From a virus: a DNA stretch of 64,000 bases. The stretch lies in the IMG/VR virus record IMGVR_UViG_3300015171_000001, positions 62,001-126,000 of that record. One strand, given 5' to 3'. The notes beneath the pieces are model-generated. The model did no database searches. It saw nothing but the letters and a program-made list of their open reading frames with translations, and was not told where the DNA came from. Below are positions 52,697 through 60,875 of this stretch, in pieces (position 1 is the first letter of the stretch; each line of letters opens with the position of its first letter). The position numbers and the translations under genes were made by a program.

Positions 52697-53950
52697 ATGC
52701 CATTATTATCGTATTATTCTATATTGTCTGGAGGAAAAATAATTTCAATTATATCTGGTGGAGGAAATGGGGTGACATTTAGCCCAACCAACTCTGGAGC
52801 CAATATTACACTTCATAACGGCAATATCACTGCCACCGACACAGTTAACTCAACTAATAGGGCGATGTCGTATCTTACAAGTACAATAACTAACTTACAA
52901 AAGGTGTACCTAGAGTTTACTGTAAATATAGCAGGGTCCACAGTTGGTTCTCCTTATATTCCTCCAATTATAGGTGTATCAGATAACATCACACTCAACA
53001 ATACAGCATATCCAGGAGGTTTCTCAAATGGTTTTGGCATAGAAGGAGGGAATGGAGGTCAATTTAGTGGCACTGTATCAGAACCATCCGGTAATCCGAC
53101 AATAACAATGGCAAATGGAGATGTGATAGGATTGGCTATTAACGGTGTGACTGGAAATATATGGCTTAGTAAAAATGGCACGTATGTTTTATCAGGAAAT
53201 CCAGCAACAGCGACCAGTCCATCTTTTAATTTCTCGCCACCTCCGTCAAATTATTATCCATGTGTGGGGTTAATATCAGACGGCACCAACGCAGGTAATA
53301 TAAGTTTGAATTCAATATTAATTTACACCCCTCCTAGTGGATTTGTTTCTTTGACAGCAGCAACTCCCGTAATAGCTTTTGATGGAGCACACACTAATAT
53401 ACAAGGCATATTGACAAGTTCAGAATCGGTATTTGCAATGCAATCAGTTGGTGGATATATAAATTCCTTTATAAACTATGGAGCATCTAGTGGCAAAAGG
53501 TACATAGAATTTAAGATTCTATGTACTAATAGCGTCACTTGCGCAGTGGGAGCATCTACTTCCAGAAATTTAACCACTCAAATTGGGAATGTTGCCAATG
53601 GGTTTGCGGTTTATAATGCAGGCAGTGGAATAGGACAAACTGGACTTACTAACGACAATAACGCACCTTCCTACACTACTAATGACGTAGCAATGATAGC
53701 AGTTGATTTCTCATTAGGATACGCTTGGTACGGAAAAAATGGAACTTGGTTAACAAATACTGGAGGTGTTGGCAATCCAGTTTCTGGAACAAACCCATCA
53801 TTTAATGGGGCGAATTTACAATCTGGTACTTGGTATCCTGGTGCAACTGTATCTGCCGGGACATCTACTCCTATAGTCCAAGTATACGCCCCTGCTTCTT
53901 CCTGGAATTATACTCGCCCCACAGGATTCTTAGGTTGGGACGGAAGTTAA
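52697..53950 (+). CDS. Virion protein with two SPRY-like domains
   Basis: This 417-residue protein holds two similar halves. The first has KVYLEFTVN, IIGVSDN, GFGIEGGNGGQ, DVIGLAINGVTGNIWLSKNG and YYPCVGLISD. The second has KRYIEFKILC, VGAS, GFAVYNAGSG, DVAMIAVDFSLGYAWYGKNG and WYPGATVSAG. This order of strands, with the -W-SKNG/WYGKNG signature, is that of SPRY (B30.2) beta-sandwich domains, often found in phage tail and fibre proteins. I infer a surface or receptor-binding protein. GC is higher than in the neighbours. Confidence 0.6.
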   Translation: MPLLSYYSILSGGKIISIISGGGNGVTFSPTNSGANITLHNGNITATDTVNSTNRAMSYLTSTITNLQKVYLEFTVNIAGSTVGSPYIPPIIGVSDNITLNNTAYPGGFSNGFGIEGGNGGQFSGTVSEPSGNPTITMANGDVIGLAINGVTGNIWLSKNGTYVLSGNPATATSPSFNFSPPPSNYYPCVGLISDGTNAGNISLNSILIYTPPSGFVSLTAATPVIAFDGAHTNIQGILTSSESVFAMQSVGGYINSFINYGASSGKRYIEFKILCTNSVTCAVGASTSRNLTTQIGNVANGFAVYNAGSGIGQTGLTNDNNAPSYTTNDVAMIAVDFSLGYAWYGKNGTWLTNTGGVGNPVSGTNPSFNGANLQSGTWYPGATVSAGTSTPIVQVYAPASSWNYTRPTGFLGWDGS

Positions 53951-54016
53951 TAAATTAAATTAAATTGGAAAAATTTTTATATTTAAAATTTAATTAGTAT
54001 TCTATTTATTTAGATA

Positions 54017-55078
54017 ATGATAAAGAAAAAGGTTTTATTTATTTTAAAAAGTAGAGAAGAGCCATTTTCAAAGAACGAAGAAATAACTTCGAAAAAGCAA
54101 TTAAGTAGTGGATTATTTAATTCTGCTAATTTTGTTAATACATTTTTACAATCCTCCGAAGAATTTGAAAGTAAATTAGTACATGTTAATGACAATAATT
54201 GCATTGATAGAGAAGTTTATTTATATAGACCCGACATTGTTATTATTGAGGCATATTGGGTAGTGCCGGAAAAATTCGAAATTCTCCAAAAGCTACATCC
54301 AAAGGTAAAATGGATAATTAGAAATCATAGTGAGGTAGCTTTTTTAGCAAATGAGGGAATTGCATTTGATTGGAGCATTCGGTATGTAAATTATGATAAT
54401 GTATATTTGTCTTGTAATGCAAAACAGACATATTTAGATTTTGTAAATATTTTAGAGAATGTTTATGTAGATAAAAAAGATATTAAGAATAAAGTTTTAT
54501 ATCTTCCTAATACATACCCGATTGATTTTTGTGGTATAAGTACTAAACAGAAAGAATCGTTGGATATAAGCTGTTTTGGAGCGATTAGACCATTAAAGAA
54601 TCACATGGTTCAAGTTATTGCCGCAATTAGATTTGCAAACATGTTAAATATGTCTTTAAATTTTCATATTAATGATGGAAGAATTGAAATGAAGGGGGAT
54701 AATATATTAAAAAATATTAAATCTGTATTTAATAAATGTTCACGGCATAAATTAATAGAACATGATTGGATGGATCATTCTAAATTTAAAAAGGTTATAA
54801 AAAATATAGATATTGGATTACAGGTATCCTATACAGAGACATTTAATATTGTTGCGGCAGACCATGTTTCCTCTGGAGTTCCTGTTGTTGCAAGTAATAA
54901 TGTTCCTTGGTTATTAGGAGATTTTCCATATTACGAGAATGACTCGACATTAATTGCTGATAAATTATTTGATGTTTATAATAATAAAGAGTCATATTTA
55001 ATTCACCAACAAAATAGATTAAAAGGTTGGAATGATAATAGTGAAAATATTTGGAAACAAATATTATCTAATATATAA
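54017..55078 (+). CDS. Glycosyltransferase, GT-B fold
   Basis: This 353-residue protein has the C-terminal nucleotide-sugar domain of GT4-like enzymes: LDISCFGAIRPLKNHMVQVI, HDWMDHSKFKKVIKNIDIGL, then YTETFNIVAADHVSSGVPVVAS (the E-x7-E-like region). The N-terminal half, with KKKVLFILKSREEPFS and YRPDIVIIEAYW, is the acceptor domain. It probably glycosylates DNA bases, virion proteins or host surface sugars. Its place among tail genes favours virion protein or surface modification, but this is open. A hairpin follows the stop. Confidence 0.7.
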   Translation: MIKKKVLFILKSREEPFSKNEEITSKKQLSSGLFNSANFVNTFLQSSEEFESKLVHVNDNNCIDREVYLYRPDIVIIEAYWVVPEKFEILQKLHPKVKWIIRNHSEVAFLANEGIAFDWSIRYVNYDNVYLSCNAKQTYLDFVNILENVYVDKKDIKNKVLYLPNTYPIDFCGISTKQKESLDISCFGAIRPLKNHMVQVIAAIRFANMLNMSLNFHINDGRIEMKGDNILKNIKSVFNKCSRHKLIEHDWMDHSKFKKVIKNIDIGLQVSYTETFNIVAADHVSSGVPVVASNNVPWLLGDFPYYENDSTLIADKLFDVYNNKESYLIHQQNRLKGWNDNSENIWKQILSNI

Positions 55079-55108
55079 GTGGGAAGTTAATATTATTTTA
55101 ACTTCCCA
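55079..55108. terminator. Hairpin between convergent genes
   Basis: A perfect 12-bp stem GTGGGAAGTTAA/TTAACTTCCCAC with a TATTAT loop starts right after the glycosyltransferase stop. The flanks are AT-rich but without a long T tract. It may end transcription in both directions. Confidence 0.6.
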
Positions 55109-55121
55109 CATAAATAACTAA

Positions 55122-55361
55122 TTATTTATTATCATGATGTTCGTGATGTTCTCTATCATGTTTTTCTTCTCTATCTTTTTCTCTTTGTCGTTCTTTTTCT
55201 CGTTCATGCTCGCGATCTTTATCATATGATCTATGATGACATCCTCTATCATGATGGTGTTGTGTGTAATAGTCTCCAAAATCAAGATCGACAGATTGTG
55301 ACCAACTGCCAATTGTTGATAATGCGAGCATCATCGTACTTATTATTAATATATTTCTCAT
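55122..55361 (-). CDS. Small secreted His/charged-rich protein
   Basis: This is a 79-residue minus-strand protein if started at ATG 55361; upstream starts would spoil the signal peptide. MRNILIISTMMLALSTIGSWSQS is a convincing signal peptide, with likely cleavage near SWSQS. The mature part has HHHDRGCHHRSYD and a highly charged Glu/Lys/Arg tail (EREKERQREKDREEK) ending EHHEHHDNK. This suggests metal or nucleic-acid binding outside the cytoplasm. Its orientation opposes all neighbours. It may be an accessory (moron) gene that acts on the host envelope. Confidence 0.5.
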   Translation of the reverse strand: MRNILIISTMMLALSTIGSWSQSVDLDFGDYYTQHHHDRGCHHRSYDKDREHEREKERQREKDREEKHDREHHEHHDNK

Positions 55362-55434
55362 ATTTTTATATTTCGTTACCCAAACCATTTATTTGATTTG
55401 TTGATAAAATCCTATCATGGTTTGTTTATTTTTG

Positions 55435-55488
55435 ATATGGGGTATAGTACCCATATTGGATTAACCGGACACAATTTGTCCATTTTTT
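55435..55488. promoter_or_regulatory. Inverted repeat and terminator-like hairpin
   Basis: A near-perfect inverted repeat ATATGGGGTA/TACCCATAT lies at 55435-55456, operator-like. A GGACA/TGTCC hairpin at 55467-55481 is followed by ATTTTTT and looks like a small terminator on the + strand. Both lie upstream of the divergent pair 55361 (-) and 55564 (+). Function is inferred. Confidence 0.35.
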
Positions 55489-55548
55489 CTAATTTAAGAT
55501 CCAATTATTGAAAAAAATTGATAAAAATCATTTTTATGATATAATTTT

Positions 55549-55558
55549 TATATTTATA
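55549..55558 (+). promoter_or_regulatory. TATATTTATA upstream element
   Basis: This exact copy lies 5 bases before the ATG at 55564. Confidence 0.5.
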
Positions 55559-55563
55559 TTTAT

Positions 55564-55986
55564 ATGTTATTTTTTAATGAAGAAACTGATGTTGCTATAT
55601 TTAAGTCCAAATGGCGTAAACCATTTTCTATTCTTAATAAGATAAATCCTATATGGTGGTTTTTAAATGAAGACGATCCTACGCCAACACCAGATTATGC
55701 ACCAACCAATCCACAATGGTTAAGAAATACACAGTGGAACTTAAGAAATCCTCTTCACAATTTTACTTTTTATGTAATAGGAGTCAGTGATAGAGACAAT
55801 GTTCGTTTTGGAAATTCTCCAACAAATGTTTTTGATAAAAAATTAAAGTGGACATGGAGCGTAACTTATGTAAAATATTTATATCTTCCATTTATAAGTT
55901 ATGTTGGATCTTCGATGGCATGGTATATTGGGTGGAGAGATGGTGGTAATTTTGGATTAAAAATAACAAGTGCCAGCAATGTTTAA
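55564..55986 (+). CDS. Unknown aromatic-rich phage protein
   Basis: This 140-residue protein is rich in Trp, Pro and aromatic residues: KWRKPFSILNKINPIWWFLN, NLRNPLHNFTFYVIGVSDRD, FISYVGSSMAWYIGWRDGG. The pattern RNPLHNF-FYVIG followed by WYIGWR-GG-FGLK is one I recall from uncharacterised phage proteins. It may be membrane-associated, though no long hydrophobic segment is present. Function unknown. Confidence 0.45.
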   Translation: MLFFNEETDVAIFKSKWRKPFSILNKINPIWWFLNEDDPTPTPDYAPTNPQWLRNTQWNLRNPLHNFTFYVIGVSDRDNVRFGNSPTNVFDKKLKWTWSVTYVKYLYLPFISYVGSSMAWYIGWRDGGNFGLKITSASNV

Positions 55987-55991
55987 AATTT

Positions 55992-56645
55992 ATGCCGAAG
56001 AATATAATTAAAAAATTTGAAAAGGAATATGGTAAAGATAAGGGGAAATCTATTTATTATGCCACGGCCAACAAATTAAAAAGAAATCCAGAAACATTTA
56101 AGAAAGATATTTCAGAAAGCAATAGCTCAATGGAAGTTCCTCAGATTTCTGGAGATGTGGTAAAGTTTATTACAGGAAAATCAAAAGAAGAATCTCAAGA
56201 TATTTACATGAAATATATTCTTCCAAGGTCTGTCGAGATTGAAAAAGAAATTAAAAACGCAACGGGAGCAGATGAAAAACATGATATTATGCATAAAATA
56301 GTTAAGAAAATATTGTTAGATAAAGGTGTTATTAAAGATAATTCCCTTAAAGAATCAGAGTTAAAAAAGCACATTAAAACAATTATTAAAGAAGTTTTAT
56401 TAGAAACTGATGTGAATAATGCAGAAGAAAAAGAGGAAGTTAAAATTGGAAAAGATATTTTAATAAGATGTGGTAATATTCTTAAATATAATGATTTGGA
56501 TGAAGTTGAGGATGTAGAAAAAATACAGGAGTTAGCTAAAAAATTAATAGAAATACATGGTGAAAAAGTAAAACAAGATTTTGATCCAACTGGAAGACTT
56601 AAAAATTATCATCTTGGATTTAAAAAAGGAAACAATCAATTATAA
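55992..56645 (+). CDS. Protein with an internal copy of the leader motif
   Basis: This 217-residue protein has an N-terminal domain KNIIKKFEKEYGKDKGKSIYYATANKL, seen in other phage proteins. An acidic helical region follows. Near residues 125-141 it contains ESELKKHIKTIIKEVLLE, which matches the N-terminal leaders of other genes, including the I/V-x-E end (L-L-E). The C-terminal part (about 75 residues) would be freed if the prohead protease cut there. It may be a fusion of a cytoplasmic domain with a leader-type protein. Confidence 0.5.
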   Translation: MPKNIIKKFEKEYGKDKGKSIYYATANKLKRNPETFKKDISESNSSMEVPQISGDVVKFITGKSKEESQDIYMKYILPRSVEIEKEIKNATGADEKHDIMHKIVKKILLDKGVIKDNSLKESELKKHIKTIIKEVLLETDVNNAEEKEEVKIGKDILIRCGNILKYNDLDEVEDVEKIQELAKKLIEIHGEKVKQDFDPTGRLKNYHLGFKKGNNQL

Positions 56646-56673
56646 AAATTTTTAAAATATACTTATACATAAT

Positions 56674-57948
56674 ATGAAACGATCAGAATTAAAAGAATTA
56701 GTAAAACAGGTAATTTCGGAGCAAAAATTTAAAGATGCTCCAAAGGATAAAAAAGTAAAACCAGAACCAACAATTTCAAAAAATGATATTGGACAGGAAA
56801 AAGCTGTCAGAGAATTTCTATCATCAAGAAAGAATTATACATCACATTGTGAGCAATTGGAAGATGTTGCTAAATCATTAAAAATAAATGTTAAAGATAA
56901 GACTGGAAAGAAATTATCAGATGCTATTATAGATGAATTAAATAAGGATAAAAAGAATGTATCAAAGGTTTTCAAAGCTCTTAAGAGTAAGAAATTAATA
57001 ACAGAATCTATAGATCAATTGATAGTTAATAAACATTTGAGATTGATTAAAGTGGTATTATTTAAAATGGGCGCAGTCAAAAATCCTATGGAAGTGGATG
57101 TTAAAAAGGACATTTCTTATTATGTTGAACCAGAAGATTTTACTGAATTTTGTGAAAAATTAAAACTCACTCCTCCAATGTATGATGATTCATTATCAAT
57201 TGACGAATATGCTAATTTGTGGGCCGAAGAAGATGAAGAAAAAAACACACCAGAATCAACTTTAAAAACTCCAGAAATTAGCCCAGAAGAAAGAGAAGTA
57301 AGAAGATTTTTATCTACAAGAAAAGATACAAATAATCATATTGAACAACTGTTGCAAATATCTCATTTACTTGGAATAAGTGTAAAGGGAAGTGATATTG
57401 ATGATTTATTTAAAGTTATTTCGGATAAATTAGATCAAGATCCAATTTCTATTGAAAAAGTATTTGATTTTTTAAAGCAAACAAAATTGATTAAAGAAAT
57501 TAAAAAAATATCTTTAATAGATTTAAGAAATATTATTAAAGAAGTGATTTCTTCTGAAATGGAAGAATCCACGATTAGGAAACCTAATAAACCATACCCA
57601 AGGATTGCTGTTGGACACGAGGCACACGAAACTTCCACAACTAGAAGTTCTTTGGAAAAAGCTAAAAAATTAAATAAAATATATGGGAAACCTACAGAAA
57701 TTTATTTACAATCTATGCCGCCAGAAGAAAAAGGACCTTTATTTTTAGTCACTGCGACATATGGTGATAAACAACACTCTTTTGAAGGATTTTCTTGGGG
57801 ATATAAAGGAGAAGGTTCGTTAGGATTAAAAGAATATTTGTTAAGTGTTGGAATTCCAGAAGGTATTGATAAAATTTATGAGTTTGATCAGAAATCAAAT
57901 TATTTATATACCAATGAAGATGGATCATGGCATCTAGAAAGAGAATAA
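56674..57948 (+). CDS. Leader protein with duplicated domain
   Basis: This 424-residue protein starts MKRSELKELVKQVISE (I-S-E at residue 16). Two copies of a domain of roughly 75 residues follow: KAVREFLSSRKNYTSHCEQL...KVFKALKSKKLI, and REVRRFLSTRKDTNNHIEQL...KVFDFLKQTKLI. An internal leader-like segment, IDLRNIIKEVISSE, lies near residue 285. The C-terminal domain has HEAHETSTTRSSLEKAKKLN and PLFLVTATYGDKQHSFEGF. Several potential cleavage sites would release separate pieces in the head. It overlaps the next gene by one base (TAATG). Confidence 0.5.
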   Translation: MKRSELKELVKQVISEQKFKDAPKDKKVKPEPTISKNDIGQEKAVREFLSSRKNYTSHCEQLEDVAKSLKINVKDKTGKKLSDAIIDELNKDKKNVSKVFKALKSKKLITESIDQLIVNKHLRLIKVVLFKMGAVKNPMEVDVKKDISYYVEPEDFTEFCEKLKLTPPMYDDSLSIDEYANLWAEEDEEKNTPESTLKTPEISPEEREVRRFLSTRKDTNNHIEQLLQISHLLGISVKGSDIDDLFKVISDKLDQDPISIEKVFDFLKQTKLIKEIKKISLIDLRNIIKEVISSEMEESTIRKPNKPYPRIAVGHEAHETSTTRSSLEKAKKLNKIYGKPTEIYLQSMPPEEKGPLFLVTATYGDKQHSFEGFSWGYKGEGSLGLKEYLLSVGIPEGIDKIYEFDQKSNYLYTNEDGSWHLERE

Positions 57949-58301
57949 TGAAAATTGGTATTAAAGAATTAAAGCAAATTATTAAAGAAGTTATTTCTGA
58001 AAATAATTTGGGAGAAATGGTTCATAATTCAAGAACTGGTGTTGATTGGATTGGAGAAATGGAAAAGGCGGTCAATGCCGCACCACAACTTAATAATAAT
58101 CAAGAATTAAAAAAAGTCTTGTTAAAAGCAATTGATGAACTTCATATTGGATCATTAAGAGGAAAATCAGACAAACTTCAAAATTGGTTAAATCTATTAA
58201 AGAAAACATTATCTTCTCCAAATTTTCAAAAAAACTGGAGAGTTTATAATTCAGAATTGACTAATTTTGCCGCCGCCATCACAAAATTTGCTCGTTCTTG
58301 A
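57948..58301 (+). CDS. Small protein with capsid-targeting-like leader
   Basis: This 117-residue protein starts at ATG 57948, in the TAATG overlap, so the leader MKIGIKELKQIIKEVISE begins the chain (I-S-E at residue 18). The rest is helical (NNQELKKVLLKAIDELHIGS, KSDKLQNWLNLLKKTLSS). Its 3' end overlaps the antisense zincin by 51 bases. It is the last leader-type gene in the window. Confidence 0.5.
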   Translation: MKIGIKELKQIIKEVISENNLGEMVHNSRTGVDWIGEMEKAVNAAPQLNNNQELKKVLLKAIDELHIGSLRGKSDKLQNWLNLLKKTLSSPNFQKNWRVYNSELTNFAAAITKFARS

Positions 58302-58991
58302 AAGCCTTTGTTTCTTTAAGAGATATTGTATCCTAAATTTTTCACTATTTATTAGTGGAGATTGTAGTTTAAAACACTTGTTGCAATAGTTATCGTATTG
58401 TCGCATAGAAAACTTAAAATCGTCGCTTAGAATAGGCACTGTGCATGAATATGCGTTAATCTCATCTAGATAGTTATCCTCACACACAAAAAAATAATCA
58501 GATTCTTTCATGTGAGTTAATATTTGGTTTGTAACATGTTTATATGTTTTGGAAAACATGTGTTTCATAATTCTTTTTTTGTAACACGGATAAATATTAT
58601 ATATCGCATGAACATATTCGTGTTCTAAAACCAGATAATTTCCAGCACCAATATCAAATACCCCTATCAAATAACATCCTTCTTTGTAGATTCTTTTTAT
58701 ATATTTTTCTTTTGTGGTCAATTCATTATCATTAAATAATTCAAAAAATTCTTTCATGCACGATGCTGGAATATTATAACCCAATACTCTGGTTTTCCAG
58801 TTTTTGATATTTTCGTATTTTTTGAATCCTTTCTTGAAGAATTCTTTTATAGTGAATTTGTGATGCAATAATTCTGCATTGTGGGATTCATAAAAAGCAG
58901 ATATTCTAAATAACGATTGATTCATATCTTCTGGATTATAAAAATCAAGAACTTGAATCTTTTCATCATGAATCATTGTTAAAACTCGCAT
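58251..58991 (-). CDS. Zincin-like metallopeptidase, antisense
   Basis: This 246-residue protein has H124-E-Y-V-H128 in YLVLEHEYVHAIYNIYP and a likely third zinc ligand E177 in YLDEINAYS, the HEXXH...E-x-x-A/Y layout also found in both halves of the 34451 gene. Cys residues near the C-terminus (CNKC) could bind another metal. It is one of few minus-strand genes and may belong to a separate transcription unit. The substrate is unknown; host or virion protein processing is possible. Confidence 0.6.
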   Translation of the reverse strand: MRVLTMIHDEKIQVLDFYNPEDMNQSLFRISAFYESHNAELLHHKFTIKEFFKKGFKKYENIKNWKTRVLGYNIPASCMKEFFELFNDNELTTKEKYIKRIYKEGCYLIGVFDIGAGNYLVLEHEYVHAIYNIYPCYKKRIMKHMFSKTYKHVTNQILTHMKESDYFFVCEDNYLDEINAYSCTVPILSDDFKFSMRQYDNYCNKCFKLQSPLINSEKFRIQYLLKKQRLSRTSKFCDGGGKISQF

Positions 58992-59076
58992 AAATTCAAA
59001 ATATCACATTTTATAAAAAATGTAAAGAACTTTATTTTTGAATTATTTTATTAAATAATTCGTATATATTAGAATC

Positions 59077-59925
59077 ATGAGCACACAACCAACGATAGTT
59101 CCAATTCAGTCTCCAAGTAAAAACGCACCTTCTTATATTCCTAATCAACCAAAGCAAGAGGAGAAAAAGAAAAATACTAAAGTTTTTAAATTACCAAGTC
59201 AAGGATATTTTTATCCAGAAGAATCACCATTAGCAAGTGGAGAAATTGAACTAAAATTTGTCACTGCAAAACACGAAGATATTTTGTCAAGTCAAAATTT
59301 TATTAAAAAGGGAATTGTTATTGACGAATTTTTGAAATCTGTTATTTTTGATCCAAAAATTAAACTGGAAGATCTTTTGGTCGGTGATAAGAATGCTATA
59401 TTTGTATTTGCCAGAATTCTTGCATATGGAAAGGATTATGAAATTAAACAAAAATGTCCTGCGTGCGGAGAAGAAAATCAAGTTGTGGTAGATTTGGATA
59501 AATTATCTGTCAAGGAAATTGACTTTGAAAAATTTAAAAAGAATGTTAATTTATTTCAATACACTTTTCCTAATTGTCAAAGAGAAATTTTATTTAAATT
59601 ATCGACCCACAAAGATGAGCAAGATGTTGATGTTGAACTAAAGAGTTTGGCTAAAGTAACTAAAAATAGTTCTTCACCAACAGTTACTACAACATTGAAG
59701 AAAATGATCGTTTCTGTTGATGGAAAAGAAGATAAGGGATATATTAAATCTTTTATTGAAAAGGAACTCCCATCGGTTGATAGTGCTGAGTTTCGAAAAT
59801 ATCTTAAGACTTTTATGCCAGACGTTGATATGACATATGATTTTACTTGTGATTCGTGTGGTCATACTCAAAAACTATCCATCCCAATTGGGGTTAATTT
59901 CTTGTGGCCAGATGTTAATAGTTAA
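59077..59925 (+). CDS. Baseplate hub protein (gp26-like) 1
   Basis: This 282-residue protein has the pattern KVFKLPSQGYFYPEESPLASGEIELKFVTAKHEDIL and VGDKNAIFVFARILAYG, which I recall from gp26-like hub proteins of T4-type phages. Two Cys pairs (CPACGEENQ and CDSCGHTQ) probably form a zinc ribbon. The N-terminus (1-40) is Pro/Gln-rich. It is followed after 2 bases by a paralogue, a small membrane protein and the tape measure gene, a sensible hub and tail-length module. Confidence 0.65.
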   Translation: MSTQPTIVPIQSPSKNAPSYIPNQPKQEEKKKNTKVFKLPSQGYFYPEESPLASGEIELKFVTAKHEDILSSQNFIKKGIVIDEFLKSVIFDPKIKLEDLLVGDKNAIFVFARILAYGKDYEIKQKCPACGEENQVVVDLDKLSVKEIDFEKFKKNVNLFQYTFPNCQREILFKLSTHKDEQDVDVELKSLAKVTKNSSSPTVTTTLKKMIVSVDGKEDKGYIKSFIEKELPSVDSAEFRKYLKTFMPDVDMTYDFTCDSCGHTQKLSIPIGVNFLWPDVNS

Positions 59926-59927
59926 TT

Positions 59928-60857
59928 GTGGGATATCCGACAGACATAATTTCACTTCCAAGTGAAGGATATTTTTATCCAAAAAAAAATCCATTGTCTA
60001 CAGGTACAGTTGAGGTTAAATATTTGACTGGAAATCATGAGGAAATTTTATCAAATAAAAATTTGATAAAAAAAGGATTATCGGTAGATATTGTTTTAAA
60101 AGATATTATTGTTGATAAAAATATTCCATATGAAGATATTTTGGTCATGGATAAAGAGGCTTTGATATTGGCCTCCAAAATGTTAAGTTATGGTGGGAAT
60201 CAGAAGTATAACATAAGATGTCCCAATTGTGAAAAAGAAATGGAAGTATCAATAAATTTATATTCATTTGAATCTAGTTTGTTTAATTTTTCCTGCTTTG
60301 AGAGAGGGAAAAATTTTAATTATTGTGAATTACCTTCTGGAGATATTATTTTTTATAAATTTCCAACAATTGCAGATGAGAGAAAATATTATGGGAAAGA
60401 AAAGACAGATTTTTTAAAAACAATAATACTTGCGGTCAATGAATCAAAAAATAAAAAAGTAATATCGAAATATATTGATACCGAGTTTCTTTCTAAAGAT
60501 AGTTTATATTTCAGAAAACATTTGGAAGTTAATTCTCCAGAAATAAATTCCAAATTTGGATTTAATTGTTCTGCGTGTGAATATGTTAAAACAATGAAAA
60601 TGCCTTTGGGAGATGTGTTTTTTAATTTAGATGAATATTATAGACTTAACTTACATGAAGAAATTTTTTCTCTGTGTTATTATGGTCAAGGATTTGAAGA
60701 AAAAAGTGTTTATGAAATGCCAGTTTATAAGAGAAAGTTGTATTTGCAGAAGTTGAAAGATACTAAGGATAAAGAAAATGAACAAAATAATTCTTCTGAA
60801 CCAAAGAAAAGTTCACAACCAAGTTCGGTAAATGTACCTAAACATTTTCACAAGTAA
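59928..60857 (+). CDS. Baseplate hub protein (gp26-like) 2 with gp51-like tail
   Basis: This 309-residue paralogue of the preceding gene starts at GTG 59928. It shares ISLPSEGYFYPKKNPLSTGTVEVKYLTGNHEEIL and the two Cys pairs (CPNCEKEM and CSACEYVK). It adds a C-terminal extension, YRLNLHEEIFSLCYYGQGFEEKSVYEMPVYKRKLYLQ, which looks like the T4 gp51/hub assembly helper pattern (H-EIF-L...-MP-Y-R-FY). The Ser/Lys-rich end is disordered. It probably forms or assembles the hub with copy 1. Confidence 0.6.
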   Translation: MGYPTDIISLPSEGYFYPKKNPLSTGTVEVKYLTGNHEEILSNKNLIKKGLSVDIVLKDIIVDKNIPYEDILVMDKEALILASKMLSYGGNQKYNIRCPNCEKEMEVSINLYSFESSLFNFSCFERGKNFNYCELPSGDIIFYKFPTIADERKYYGKEKTDFLKTIILAVNESKNKKVISKYIDTEFLSKDSLYFRKHLEVNSPEINSKFGFNCSACEYVKTMKMPLGDVFFNLDEYYRLNLHEEIFSLCYYGQGFEEKSVYEMPVYKRKLYLQKLKDTKDKENEQNNSSEPKKSSQPSSVNVPKHFHK

Positions 60858-60875
60858 ATAATATTAAAAAAAGTA

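Noticed and set aside
55118-55312. Second minus-strand frame overlapping the secreted protein
   Set aside because: It uses a different frame of the same DNA, and the other frame has a signal peptide and a better start.
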